A stretch of DNA of 64,000 bases from Euglena gracilis (taxonomy: Eukaryota; Euglenida; Euglenophyceae; Euglenales): contig CP154956.1 in NCBI GenBank assembly GCA_039621445.1, positions 42,742,437 to 42,806,436 on the forward strand, in the 5' to 3' direction. Positions 29,566 through 39,418 of the stretch are shown in pieces. The notes beneath the pieces are model-generated. The model was not told the DNA's origin and made no database searches. It saw only the letters and a program-made list of their open reading frames with translations. Numbering within the stretch: position 1 is the first letter of the stretch; the number at the start of each line of letters is the position of its first letter. Both the position numbers and the translations under genes were made by a program.

Positions 29566-29698
29566 ATCTATGTATATTATATGTATATATGTATATATAT
29601 ATATATATGTGTATTTATGTTTATGTTAATATATATATGTATATATATATGTATATATATGTATATATATGTATATATATGTATATATATGTATATAT
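29024..29698. repeat. (TA/TG)n microsatellite at the centre of the inverted repeat
   Basis: About 675 bp of alternating TATATA, TATATG and TACATA blocks, nearly self-complementary. It separates the two arms together with a unique stretch at 28987-29023. The tract itself should fold back. Frames across it (Tyr-Ile-Tyr repeats on both strands) are artefacts. Confidence 0.95.
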
Positions 29699-29769
29699 GG
29701 TTATGCGAATTATGAAAGCTGCTGGCATGTGGCCAGTAAATTTTCAGGTTTTCAGCAAATTTCTATGTC

Positions 29770-31576
29770 GTCACGAGACAGCAGCCCGGGGCCAGAACAA
29801 AAAGTGTTGCGTTTAACAGCCGAAGCCAGAACCATTGCTGTCAACACAGAGTTCAGAATCGCTGTCAGCACAGCCAGCTGCAGCTCAGCTGCAGGCGCTT
29901 CAGCCAGCCCAGCCGTTTTCGCTTGAGATATCTGTCCCAGCCCAGATGCCTGGACAGGTTTCTCAGCCAGCCCAGAAATTTTCGGCTGGATAATCTGTCG
30001 CAGCAATCATGGGGCCAGCCCAGATGGCTTTACAGGATTTTCAGCCAGCCCTGCATTTTTCAGCTGAGTCATCTGTCCCAGCAATCATGGGGCCAGCGAA
30101 GACGTGTGGGCAGGTTTTTCAGCCAATGTCAACAGTGTCTTCAAATACAAGCCCAGCCGAGGTTTTTCGGCCAATTCAGCAATTTTTGTCGGCCAGCACA
30201 CACAGCCTACAGTTTTCTGCAGCCACCCCTGCACTCAGTTCGCTGAGGGTTTTTCCCAGCAATCCATGAGCCAGTGGGCAGTGTTTCTTCAGCACCCAGC
30301 CCCAGAGTTTGTCAAGACAGCAATGTTTTTACAGTTTTTGTACGGACCCAGCCACAAAACCAGCAATGCAGAGAAAACCACATTGGTAATACCCTGTTTG
30401 TATCTATAATGACTCAGTGAAAGGGGGAATGAAAGTTAATTGATCATGAAACAGAAAGAAAAACTCTGAAGGCAAACTGTGACAGGAAGAAAAAAAAAAG
30501 AAACGGCTGAAAACTGGGGGGTGAGGCAGACAGTAATCTGGTCAACGTCACAGGGCATTGAATCGGTCACCGCATGCATGATGACTGATCACATTGCCAT
30601 GGTGAAACGTGAAATTCAGGCTGAACTGAGTGCAACCATAAATGACTTGCTTTTGCAGTTTCAGCAAAATGGTGAAATGGTGCAAAATCTGGCCCAATGC
30701 CAAAGGCATTTGTTGAGTGTGGAAATGGAATGGCAGTTTACTGAAAAAGTGAAGAAAATGGAGGATGGTGTAATCACGTTTTTTGAGACCCAGGTTGAGG
30801 GGTTGAGAAAAAATGAGACGGGTTTTTCTCAGAAGCTTTCGATTTTTGAAAAATCTGTGGGGGAGATGCACGTGGTGGTGCAACAAGTGGGGGAGAAGGA
30901 AAAACAGCAGGAAATTGCTGTTAATCAGGTAAAATCTGCAGTCGGTGAGCTAAGCTCTGGTATGGAGGGACGCTTTGGGATCATTTTTCAGCAATGCAAA
31001 TGTTTCGGGGAGACTGATTGTGCCAATTTTAAGGAACAGGCTGAGAAATTGAAGGAATTTTCACTGTCCCGGGAGCGAGAGAGCAAAGCTCTGACTGATC
31101 GTTTGGGGAGGTTGGAGATTTTTCTGGGTCGGAAAGATTTTCCCATTGAGAAAGTCTGTGACCTGCTTAACAAGAGTGAGGAAACAATTCGGTTGGAGGT
31201 GCAAAGGGAGTTGGAGCAGCAACCGAGAAAGAATTTGGAGGTCATTATCAATGAAAGGTTACAGGAAAGGTTGAGGCTGAGTGAGAGGGAGGGACAGTTT
31301 GAAAACATTTCGGCTGAAATGGAAAATTCGATGAAACAGCAGGTTGGGGTTTTACTGCAACAGCAGTCCAGTGAACTTTTTAAAGAACAACAGGAGTGGA
31401 AAAAACTACAGCAAAAGCTGGATTTATTTCAGGCTGAGATTTTGGTGATGAAAAATAAGCAAGCTGAATCTGCCAAATCTGCGACAGTGGATCTGACAAA
31501 GGAAACGAGAGAAAAATCAGCGGAAATCCAGACATCGAGGACTTTGATATTTTGGGTTACAACGATTTACATGTGA
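29770..31576 (+). pseudogene. Gag N-terminal region (PAQ-like repeats and 365-codon coiled coil), right-arm retroelement
   Basis: 29770-30400 carries broken Pro/Gln/Ala-rich frames (MGPAQMALQDFQPALHF and similar). 30479-31576 is a 365-codon open frame beginning with a poor N-terminus and becoming a coiled coil from about residue 40 (HIAMVKREIQAELSATINDL) to about 345. The true N-terminus is lost where the arms diverge (30183-30560). The frame ends just before the capsid-like region. Confidence 0.65.
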
Positions 31577-31859
31577 TCGAGAAATATCCGGTTGAAACTG
31601 AAGGCTATGAATGCGCTGAACCAGGGTCACATGCGACACATTCAAGGCAGGATTGTGCACGACCTGTGGGGGCAGTGCCTGCAGGTACAGGGCTGGTTTA
31701 ACCAAATGCAGTGGCAACGTATCAATTGGTGAAAATCCTGGTAGCTCCAAATTTTTATGGACAGCCAAAAGACTGGTCGTCCTTTGTGCGTGATTGGGAG
31801 CAATATTTCATGACGTTGGTTACTTTGCAAAATTGAAATGTGTCTGATCACTCAAACTT

Positions 31860-32400
31860 CGGCTTTTTGCAATGACGCTGGACGACACAAACAAAAAGGA
31901 ACTGCAATTCCGAATGGAATTGAGCGGAAAAACATATTTCGAGGAGAAATTTGACAGGATTGACGGGAAATATGCTGAAACTCAGTCCGACTGTGCCAGA
32001 ACAAAATGGTATGACGTCAACCTCGTGAACCAAGGGAAAATAACCCTACGGGAATGGTGAGACTTTGTCATAAAACTCAAAATGGCCTGGAGACAGGTGA
32101 AAAGCGCCACTGGGGGTGAGGCAGAAAGACTGGGCAAGGGCGTATTGCCAAATTTCATTTTGCATTGGCTCGCCGATGAGGAGGAAAGAAAGTCAACGTG
32201 TGGACCGAAAGTCAAAATGTACCCTGGAGTGCCAGCAACCCAAGAAAACATTATTTGTGCGTGGAACGTGTAACTGGGTAAACTCCCTGCAACGTGTCGA
32301 AAGTTTCACTGCTGTTCTTCGAAGTCTTTTTGCCCAACACTGTGATTTGCGACAAACTGAAAGAGGTCAGTGGGAAACCAATCACAGGAACAGATAAAAG
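31860..32400 (+). pseudogene. Gag capsid-like region, right-arm retroelement
   Basis: The frame from 31872 matches the left-arm capsid fragment but stops at TGA (32058-32060), where the left arm has CGA. This is a C-to-T change in a CG dinucleotide. The frame continues from 32082 to 32273 (WRQVKSATGGEAERLGKGVL ... IICAWNV). Overlapping frame 32116-32397 continues into a Cys-containing tail. Confidence 0.65.
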
Positions 32401-33200
32401 GATCAAAATTGTGCAGGAACAGCCAAAAATGGGAGCTGAAGATCAGTTTTGTTGAGCAAAAATTGTCGTCCAGGGATAATCAAGACATGCTACACAGTTC
32501 CAGAGAGCCAAATGGGTTCGGAATCCGGAGGGCCAGAGCTGCAAAGGCAAATCTGGCCAAGGGGTTCAGGACGCCCTCCCCAGCACGGTCAGCAAAGGGG
32601 GGTGAAACGGTGGCAAAACCGTCCATTGGAAGATCAGATTCACAGATGGCAGCTCCAGTGACTAATGCAAACGTGAACCCCCCAGTGCAGAATCCAATGG
32701 CAGTGTTTCGATCTCAGTCATTGCCCCCCCCCCCCGAACAACCTCAATTTGGCAAAGGGGGGGGGATGGAGAAACGATTCTGGTTGGAATTCGAATGCCA
32801 ATGCTAATTTTCAGGGAAAACAGTGGTGGCACTCAAATCAACAGAGTTTTGTTTCACAGTCTGGTGGTGGCAAAGGCAAAGGCAAAGTAAAGGGCAAAGG
32901 AAACAATTCTGGGGGGAAAGGAAACAATGGAAACGATCGGTCTAGGGTAAAGGGCGAGGATGGTGGAAAAGGCAAAAGCAAAGGCAGGGGGAAATGAAAC
33001 CGTTGCTAGGACAGCCGGGGTGGACCGTTAGGGGAGGGAGCCGCACCGCGCTCGCATACCCAGCCCCGCACAAAGACATACTCAAATCCCAGGTGGCAAA
33101 GAAACTCTCGTGTGAGTTACAACACGATGAAAAATCTGCCATCTCAGGAGATTTCTGTGCCAGGTGTGTCCAATGTGTCGGGTGCGTGCGTGCGTGACGT
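32370..33200 (+). pseudogene. Gag basic tail and protease-linker region, right-arm retroelement
   Basis: 32370-32807 is basic and Ser/Pro-rich. 32749-32997 is Gly/Lys-rich (GGGKGKGKVKGKGNNSGGKG). 32994-33197 repeats the MKPLLGQPGW frame with its terminal cysteine cluster. No aspartic-protease triad is visible in any frame, as in the left arm, so either the protease is too diverged or it is missing from this family. Confidence 0.5.
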
Positions 33201-33203
33201 GCA

Positions 33204-34100
33204 AAACTGTAAAAAACCAGATCTCGTAAGGGATCGTGCACAGCGTTCCGTAAACAAATGAGATTTAGCCCTTTTTTGCGGTAAGGGTTCAGTTGGGGTT
33301 TGCCTAAGAGAGCAGGTGTTTAAGGTTGTGCCAGTGGACATAAACCCCAGATTTAACCCAACCCACCGTGCAAATATTTTGGAGTGGAGATATTGGAGGT
33401 ACCCCCCCGGATATTTTCAGATCATCGCTGCGGGGGTTCCAGAAGACAGAGGGGGACAGAAGCCTTTTTTTCGTGCGCGGTGAGAGGAAAGAGGCACTTG
33501 AAAAAAAAACACAAGACTGGCTTGACAAAAAATGCATTTAGCCAGCCACAGCCAAAAATTCTGAACTGCTTTCCCAGACTTTTACAGTTCCAAAAAAATC
33601 CAACGACTTTCCTTGGAGGTGGGTGGTGGACCTCAGGGAGCAAAACATCCAAACAAGGCGATGTAACTACCTACCCCCTACCCAAAATTGAAGTCACTTT
33701 GGTCAAACATGGTGCAAACCAAACGTTATTGATCACCGATTTGAAGCAAGCTTTTCACCAACAACCCCTACACCCAGAAAGTCGACCCATAATGTTTTTT
33801 TTTCACCCCCAGAGGGATTTTTCAGTGGAGGGTGAATGTAATTGGTTTGACAAATGCCGCCCAGCAATTTCAGCAAATGATCAATTACCGTTTGACACCA
33901 GTAAGGGATATCGTCACAGGGTACATAGACGACACACTGGTGCGGACAACGGTCGGAGAAGGGGAGGATCTAGTGGGGGCACACGAAAAAGATTTGAAGA
34001 GGGTGTTGGAAGTGCTCAAAAACGGAACTTTTGGTGGCTGATGAATTCAAAGCCAAACTTTTTTTTGTACAGAAGGTTGAATTTGTGGACAAATTTTAGG
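33204..34100 (+). pseudogene. reverse transcriptase, right-arm retroelement
   Basis: Pieces show LITDLKQAFHQQPLHPESRP (about 33725) and NVIGLTNAAQQFQQMINYRL ending in the catalytic GYIDDTLV (about 33832-33950). The frame changes between them and again near 33990. The first linker carries a TGA where the left arm is open. It is clearly Ty3/gypsy-type RT, and inactive. Confidence 0.75.
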
Positions 34101-35041
34101 AAACAGGACTAGGAGGCCTGCACCGGGTAAGTTACGAGCGATCGAAAAGTGGGAGGTGGCAAAAACAATCACGGCTTTGAGAGCCTTTTTGGGATTCTCA
34201 AATTATTACAATGCACACATTCACATGTATGCGGAAGTAGCAGCCCGGTTGCAAGACAAATTAAAAGTCCCCAGGGAGATGGGAAAGAAAGGAAGTCGAA
34301 AACCTGCGGAATTTGATGAGGAGGATTTAAAAGCTTTTGAGGAGCTGAAAAAAAGGCTTTGTTCGGGTCTAATGTTGCAACGGGTAGAAACCAGATAAAC
34401 CCTTTGTGGTAAGGGTTGATGCCAGTGGGTACGCCGTGGGGACAACGTTAGAGCAAATGAAGGAGGGGGGAGGAAGACCCACAGCCAGGATGTGATTGAG
34501 AAAAAAACTGTGCCAGTGGCTTTTATGTCTCGAAAATTGACCGAGGGGCAAAGAAAATGGACCCCCAGGGAGTTGGAGAGGTACACCATAATTTTGGCAC
34601 TACAAAAATAGGAGAGTTGGATTGGATTGCAACCTGTTTTTATTTTAACCGACCACCAAAGTTTGGAGCCTTGGACAAGGGAGGTCCAAGACACCCCAGT
34701 GGTCAGATTGGGAGGAGGCGAGATTGCATCAAATTTTCTCCAAATATGATTTGACGGTGGGATATATCCTGGGTAAAGAAAATACCATAGCCGATATCCT
34801 TAGTCGGTGGGCATACCCAGCTTCACAGGCCCTAAGGGATATAAGTAAGCATGGGTCGGCCGAAGCCAAGGATGAAATGGGAAACTTTATCCGGGAGGAA
34901 AAAGAGGAGGAAAAACAGTGTTCGGAGATAAGAATCAAAAACCAGCCCAATTTACGTAATGCCTGGATACGGGTGGTGACAACCCGTAGTGGCAAAAACG
35001 TAACACCTGAGGAGGAAAAAGGAGAGTGCACAAGGAGGTGA
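34100..35041 (+). pseudogene. RNase H region, right-arm retroelement
   Basis: 34156-34398 holds the RT tether (ALRAFLGFSNYYNAHIHMYA). About 34400-34600 carries the RNase H start and the GQRKWTPRELERYTIILALQ segment in shifted frames. 34724-35041 carries the RNase H end (DLTVGYILGKENTIADILSR) and a charged linker to integrase (EEKEEEKQCSEIR). Frameshifts are at positions similar, but not identical, to the left arm. Confidence 0.65.
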
Positions 35042-35199
35042 ATCGACGGTGGGGTAGACCCATGAGGAAAAGACACCCCTGTGGAAACCCACTCACAAGG
35101 GCCCAGGAAAGAAAAGAAACGAGTTCATTTTGGGATGAGAAAGTGGGGAGGAGACGACCCCTGTCCTGGAGACGGCTGAAAGTTTGAGGGGGGACACTC

Positions 35200-36290
35200 G
35201 TATGGAAGTGGGGGACGCCCCGCCAGTACGAACCCTAAGGATATTAAGCCCGTATGAGAGCGTGATTGGGGGGAAGCATATTCCCAATGCCCCACATGGA
35301 AAGAAAACTGGGTAGCTACCAAAGGCGCTTCAATTTGGCCAAAGGGCTTCAAAGTGCTAAATGGCCAATGGTTTTTTGAAGAAAAGTTCTGTGTGCCTGA
35401 AAGTTTTCAACACTTGGTGATTCAAGAAAGTCACGAGTTTTTGGGGCACGGTGGCCCAAAAAACGTTTGGAAACGCATTGCAGTCCGTTTTGTTTGGGCT
35501 GATGAAAAGGCTGCAAAACAACTCAACCAAAAAATTCAAGCAAAAATTGTTCCACGTGCCAAGCGACTGTTATGAGGGAGAGTTTGAAAGGACCGATCGA
35601 TTCCACACCCATAAACCTTGCACTAATGACAAGTGTTGCCATCTATTTGTTTCGAATGCAGAGGGTTTTACACGACGGGGAGGAGTGTGACACCCTATCC
35701 CTTTGTGTGGATAAGCATCCGGGTTGGATTGTGGGGGTTGCATACAGTGACAAGGGATTAACCGGTGCCAAGTGGGCTAAGGAAATGGTGAAAAATCAGT
35801 GGAGGCCTGTTGTGGTTCCCTCGGTCATCTCAAGTGACCAAGGGAGCCATTTCACAATCACTTGGTGGAAAAACATGTGTGCACTTTTGGGGATTAGGCA
35901 GGCATATTCCCAAGCATACCACCACCAAGCAAACGGGGGTTGAGAGAGCCGGACAACAGGTAATGGAGGTGTTGAAAAATTGTACGTGGAGGAAAAAATT
36001 AATTGGGTTGAAGCTTTACCCAAGCTTTGGACCGAATTCACGACGTAAAGGGGGAAAGCGGGTTCAGCCCATATGAAATTTTGCATGGAAGGGAAAGACC
36101 ATTGGCAGGGATACCCTACCAACCACTCAAAGAATGTGAGGATTCGGTGGAGTTTCTCCGAAGGATGCAATACATTGATTGGAGGGTGGCTAGGATACTC
36201 AACAAAAAGCATGAGGAGGAGGTGACAAGGATAAGTAAGGGGAGGAACGAAATGGAACCCCTAAAGGTGGGGACGACGGTTTGGGCTTGA
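35200..36290 (+). pseudogene. integrase, right-arm retroelement
   Basis: 35354-35575 carries the zinc-binding part (HEFLGHGGPKNVWKRIAVRF). The second HHCC half is frame-shifted (VPSDCY near 35555 replaces the CSTCQ stretch). 35572-35943 carries the first two core acidic positions, the first altered: left-arm VATDLFRM is VAIYLFRM here, so the catalytic Asp is lost. SSDQGSHFT is kept. 35940-36290 carries the glutamate (GVERAGQQ, shifted) and the C-terminal region. The loss of an active-site residue confirms decay. Confidence 0.75.
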
Positions 36291-36479
36291 CTCTAAGTGG
36301 GTGGGACCTGGGGTCGTGAAGGGTAGAGAAGAAGAACGGAGTTATATAATTGAGATGAAACCTGGGGTGGAGACAAAAGCTCATAGGAGTGTTTGGAAGG
36401 AGTATCGGGAACCCCAAGTTGAAGGGAAAGGGGTGCCTCTTTTTATTATAAACGGACCGAGGAAGAAGAAGAAGCATTA

Positions 36480-36631
36480 CCTGATGAGTGGGAGGTGGAG
36501 AAATTTCTAAGGCATCGGAAAGGAAAGGATGGAAAGTGGGAGTTTTTAACAAAGTGGGTCGGTTATGAGGACGGGGAGGAAACCTGGCAACCGGCTGGAA
36601 ATTTCATTCACAGATTCAGTGGAGATTTGTA
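36480..36631 (+). pseudogene. chromodomain, right-arm retroelement
   Basis: Reads DEWEVEKFLRHRKGKDGKW, then LTKWVGYEDGEETWQPAGNF, ending TAA at about 36629-36631. The KWxGY...ETWxP signature is typical of chromodomains at the C-terminus of chromovirus integrases. It is separated from the integrase frame by a shift near 36290. Confidence 0.75.
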
Positions 36632-36642
36632 AAGTATTGCCG

Positions 36643-36891
36643 TGAGAAAAAAGTGCAAAATGGACGTAATGTCTGAACTCAAAATTGATGGTGGGCCGTA
36701 GGCTCTAAAGTGAGCCATAAGGCCCTGTCCAGGGCTCTACGGTGAGCCAAAAGGGAAGGCAAAGTGCTGGAATACTTCAAAAACCAGATTTGCACGTCCG
36801 TGTGGGTGTGAGTGCACGCACACACACATGAGCGTGTAAAGGAGGGAATGTACACATCCAAGCAACAAGAAACGGCCAAGGAGAATGGAGA
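36643..36891. other. 249-bp segment present only in the right arm
   Basis: The left arm joins ...TATTGCCG directly to AAAGTAGAAAAGG. The right arm has 249 bp between the same flanks. The segment contains an internal imperfect repeat (GGCTCTAAAGTGAGCC and GGCTCTACGGTGAGCC) and a CA-rich tract. No target duplication is evident, so a deletion in the left arm is as likely as an insertion here. Confidence 0.6.
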
Positions 36892-37139
36892 AAAGTAGAA
36901 AAGGCCCCGCAAGGGGGCCGGAAGTGCGAAGGGGCACCACAGTATATTCGCTGCCCATTTGCTATATTTGCCGTCCGCTGTCCCTCTTCCCTTCCCTCCC
37001 TCTACACTACCCCGCGATGCCGTCACGTCTCCCTCGCATACACACATGGCGGTATTGTTAGAGTTTGTGGAGAATGATTTTTTTTCAGATTGATTCTTTG
37101 AGGTGATGGATTACATTGTGGTGGGCAGTCCTTGGTCAC

Positions 37140-37850
37140 AATATGACTTCGGTTTGACAAAAATCCCCCAGCCTGACGAGGGGGGGGGGGGTGCTTGATT
37201 TTTTTTGACAAAAATCACCCGGCCCGAGGGGGGGGTTGATTTGTAGACAAAAATCCTCCGGCCCGAGGAGGGGGGGGGGGGGCGTTTGATTTTTTGAAAA
37301 AAATCCTCCCGGCACGAGGATGGGGGGGGGCGCTTGATTTTTTGACAAAAATACCCCGGCCCGAGGAGGGGGGGGGCGTTTGACATTTCTGACAGAAATC
37401 TCCCCGGCCCCAGGAGGGGGGCGTGGGCGCTTGATTTGTTGACAAAAATCCTCCGGGCCGGAGGAGGGGGGGGGGCGTTTGATTTTTTGACAAAAATCTC
37501 TCCGGCCCGAGGAAGGGGGGGGGGCGCATGATTTTTTGACAAAAATCACCCGGCCCGAGGGGGGGTTGATTTGTTGACAAAAATCCCGCGGCCCGAGGAG
37601 GGGGGGGGGCGTTTGATTTTTTGAAAACAATCCTCCCAGCCCGAGGTTGGGGTGGGGGCGCTTGATTTTTTGACAAAAATCCCCCAGCCCGAGGAGGGGG
37701 GGGGGCGTTTGACATTTCTGACAGAAATCCCCCCGGCCCCAGGAGGGGGGAGTGGGCGCTTGATTTGTTGACAAAAATCCTCCGGGCCGGAGGAGGGGGG
37801 GGGCGTTTGATTTTTTGACAAAAATCTCTCCGGCCCGAGGAAGGGGGGGC
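37140..37850. repeat. G-run minisatellite, right arm (about 12 units)
   Basis: Reverse complement of the left-arm array, about 60-bp units with a run of 7-14 G in each. It is shorter than the left array by roughly seven to eight units, so copy number changed after duplication. Flanks are conserved (GACTTCGGTTTGACAAAAAT at the inner edge, GGTGAACCGACTCTTTCCC at the outer edge). Confidence 0.9.
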
Positions 37851-38730
37851 TTGTTGGTGAACCGACTCTTTCCCAAAGGTTTGAATCCACTTGAAAGCCA
37901 TAGTCCCTGAATTTTGTTTCCTGTTTGGTTGGTTCAAGGGAGCATGCGTGGGACATAGGCTTTGGGTGAAGGAGTGCCGATTGGAGGAGTTCCCCCCTCT
38001 TTGTTGAGGATGGGGGGGGCGGGGGGTGTTTTTGGTGTCCGACCAAGGTCGCAAGGGGGGGGGGTGTCGGCCGCCGGCTGTTGCCGGCAGCCAAAAAATG
38101 CCGGAAAGCGCAATTTACAAAGTCACGGGTAAAAGCCAATCAGTTAGAGAAACCCGGCGACTTAAATTGGAATCGGTCAAACTAGTTTGCCTCTACAAAG
38201 TCTGTTTTTTTTGCAGAACTTGAGGGGTTTTCCCCATTATTTGGCAAAGAAGGGATAATATTGTGTTGAATTTGGCATTGACACTCTTGGTGGGAATCTG
38301 AAGTGTGGATTACACTGTGGGTGGTTTTGAAGTGGACATTACATTGTTGGGTGATTGAAGGAGACAAGTGAAGGAGCCTACAACACCGCCATCTTCACGC
38401 CGCCACTATACCCCCTACCGCCTTACGTCCTTGCCCCAGGTTTGCACATTTTCACACATTCACATTTCACAGTTCATTTCAATTGTTCACTCAATCTACT
38501 TTCAGTTTCTCACTTTCAAAGTTTCAAGATTCAGTGGGTTGGCCTTTGGGTTGGTTTTGCCTTCAATGTGTGAAGGAGAGTGTGAGAGAGAGAGTGAGTG
38601 AGAGAGAAAGAGTGTAAGTGAGATTTCATTGCAAAAGGCAGATGATTCGGTGTTCACCAAATTTTCAGAAAACATTTAAAAAACGATCCTACGCGCCGGC
38701 TGGGGTAGGGGAAAACACCTGGGTGAAAAA

Positions 38731-39400
38731 ATGGGAGTTGGCCTGAGCCCACCAACCCCCAGAAAAAGTGCAGGCCCCGCCCCGGAAACACCCACCCCCC
38801 TGCTGTCCGTGGTTATCCACGAAGACCTCCCCCCCCCCCCGGCCATCGGCACACCAGGACTCGCCGGTCGCGGGGGCAACCGGTGGCGCACAGGGGGTGT
38901 GGCTGGCAAACACCAGAACCAGAAGAACCAGAGTCAGAACCAGCACCAGATGAGGAGTTCTACGAGGTGGACGAGCCAGAGACGCAACCCAGACCAAGTG
39001 GAAGAGGAAGAAGAATCAAGAGGCAGTAAATCTCAGAGGAGTACGCCGTGCGCTGGTAATTCATTGACCTGATCCAGGATTAGTTCAACATTAAGCAAGC
39101 AGGTGTGCAAGAAGCATTTGCATCATGGGAAAATGCAAGATTCCCCAAGTCCTGGACAAGGGAAGACAATGCATTTGCGAAGACATGGACAAGAGAAAAG
39201 ATATGGGCAAATCCAACGTGGAAGCTGATGAATCAGGTCATCCTCAAGATCAACGCGGATCAGGTGCAGGAAATGGTGCTGATTGCACCAGAGTGGCGTA
39301 CAACAACATGGTGGCCAGTGCTGAAGAAGATGACAGTGAAGAACCGCAGGCAAACCGCTCGCTTCAGCCTGCAGGCTGGGTTGGGCGGTGACGAGGGTCC
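38731..39400 (+). pseudogene. Dam-methylase-like retroelement domain, right copy
   Basis: The acidic/Pro-rich start (38731-39072) is broken by a frameshift. From 39105 the frame reads QEAFASWENARFPKSWTRED, REKIWANPTWKLMNQVILKI and VLIAPEWRTTTWWPVLKKM to 39340, where homology with the left arm ends. After that the frame enters unrelated sequence to 39467. It keeps the tryptophan that is a stop in the left copy. Position and orientation (downstream of the chromodomain, same strand) are odd for a retroelement, since this fold usually lies inside Pol. It may belong to a second element truncated by the duplication. Confidence 0.5.
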
Positions 39401-39418
39401 TTGTCTCCCCAGTTGTCA

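Larger units (their letters stand above)
29699..39340. repeat. right arm of the giant inverted repeat (9.6 kb)
   Basis: Begins GGTTATGCG and matches the reverse complement of 19114-28986. Differences include fewer minisatellite units, an extra 249 bp at 36643-36891, an extra block near 30183-30330 with local divergence to about 30560, and scattered substitutions. The element inside reads rightward, so the two copies are head to head around the microsatellite. Confidence 0.9.

Noticed and set aside
29134-29715. 193-codon Tyr-Ile-rich frame and its counterparts on both strands
   Set aside because: Microsatellite translation; present in several frames.
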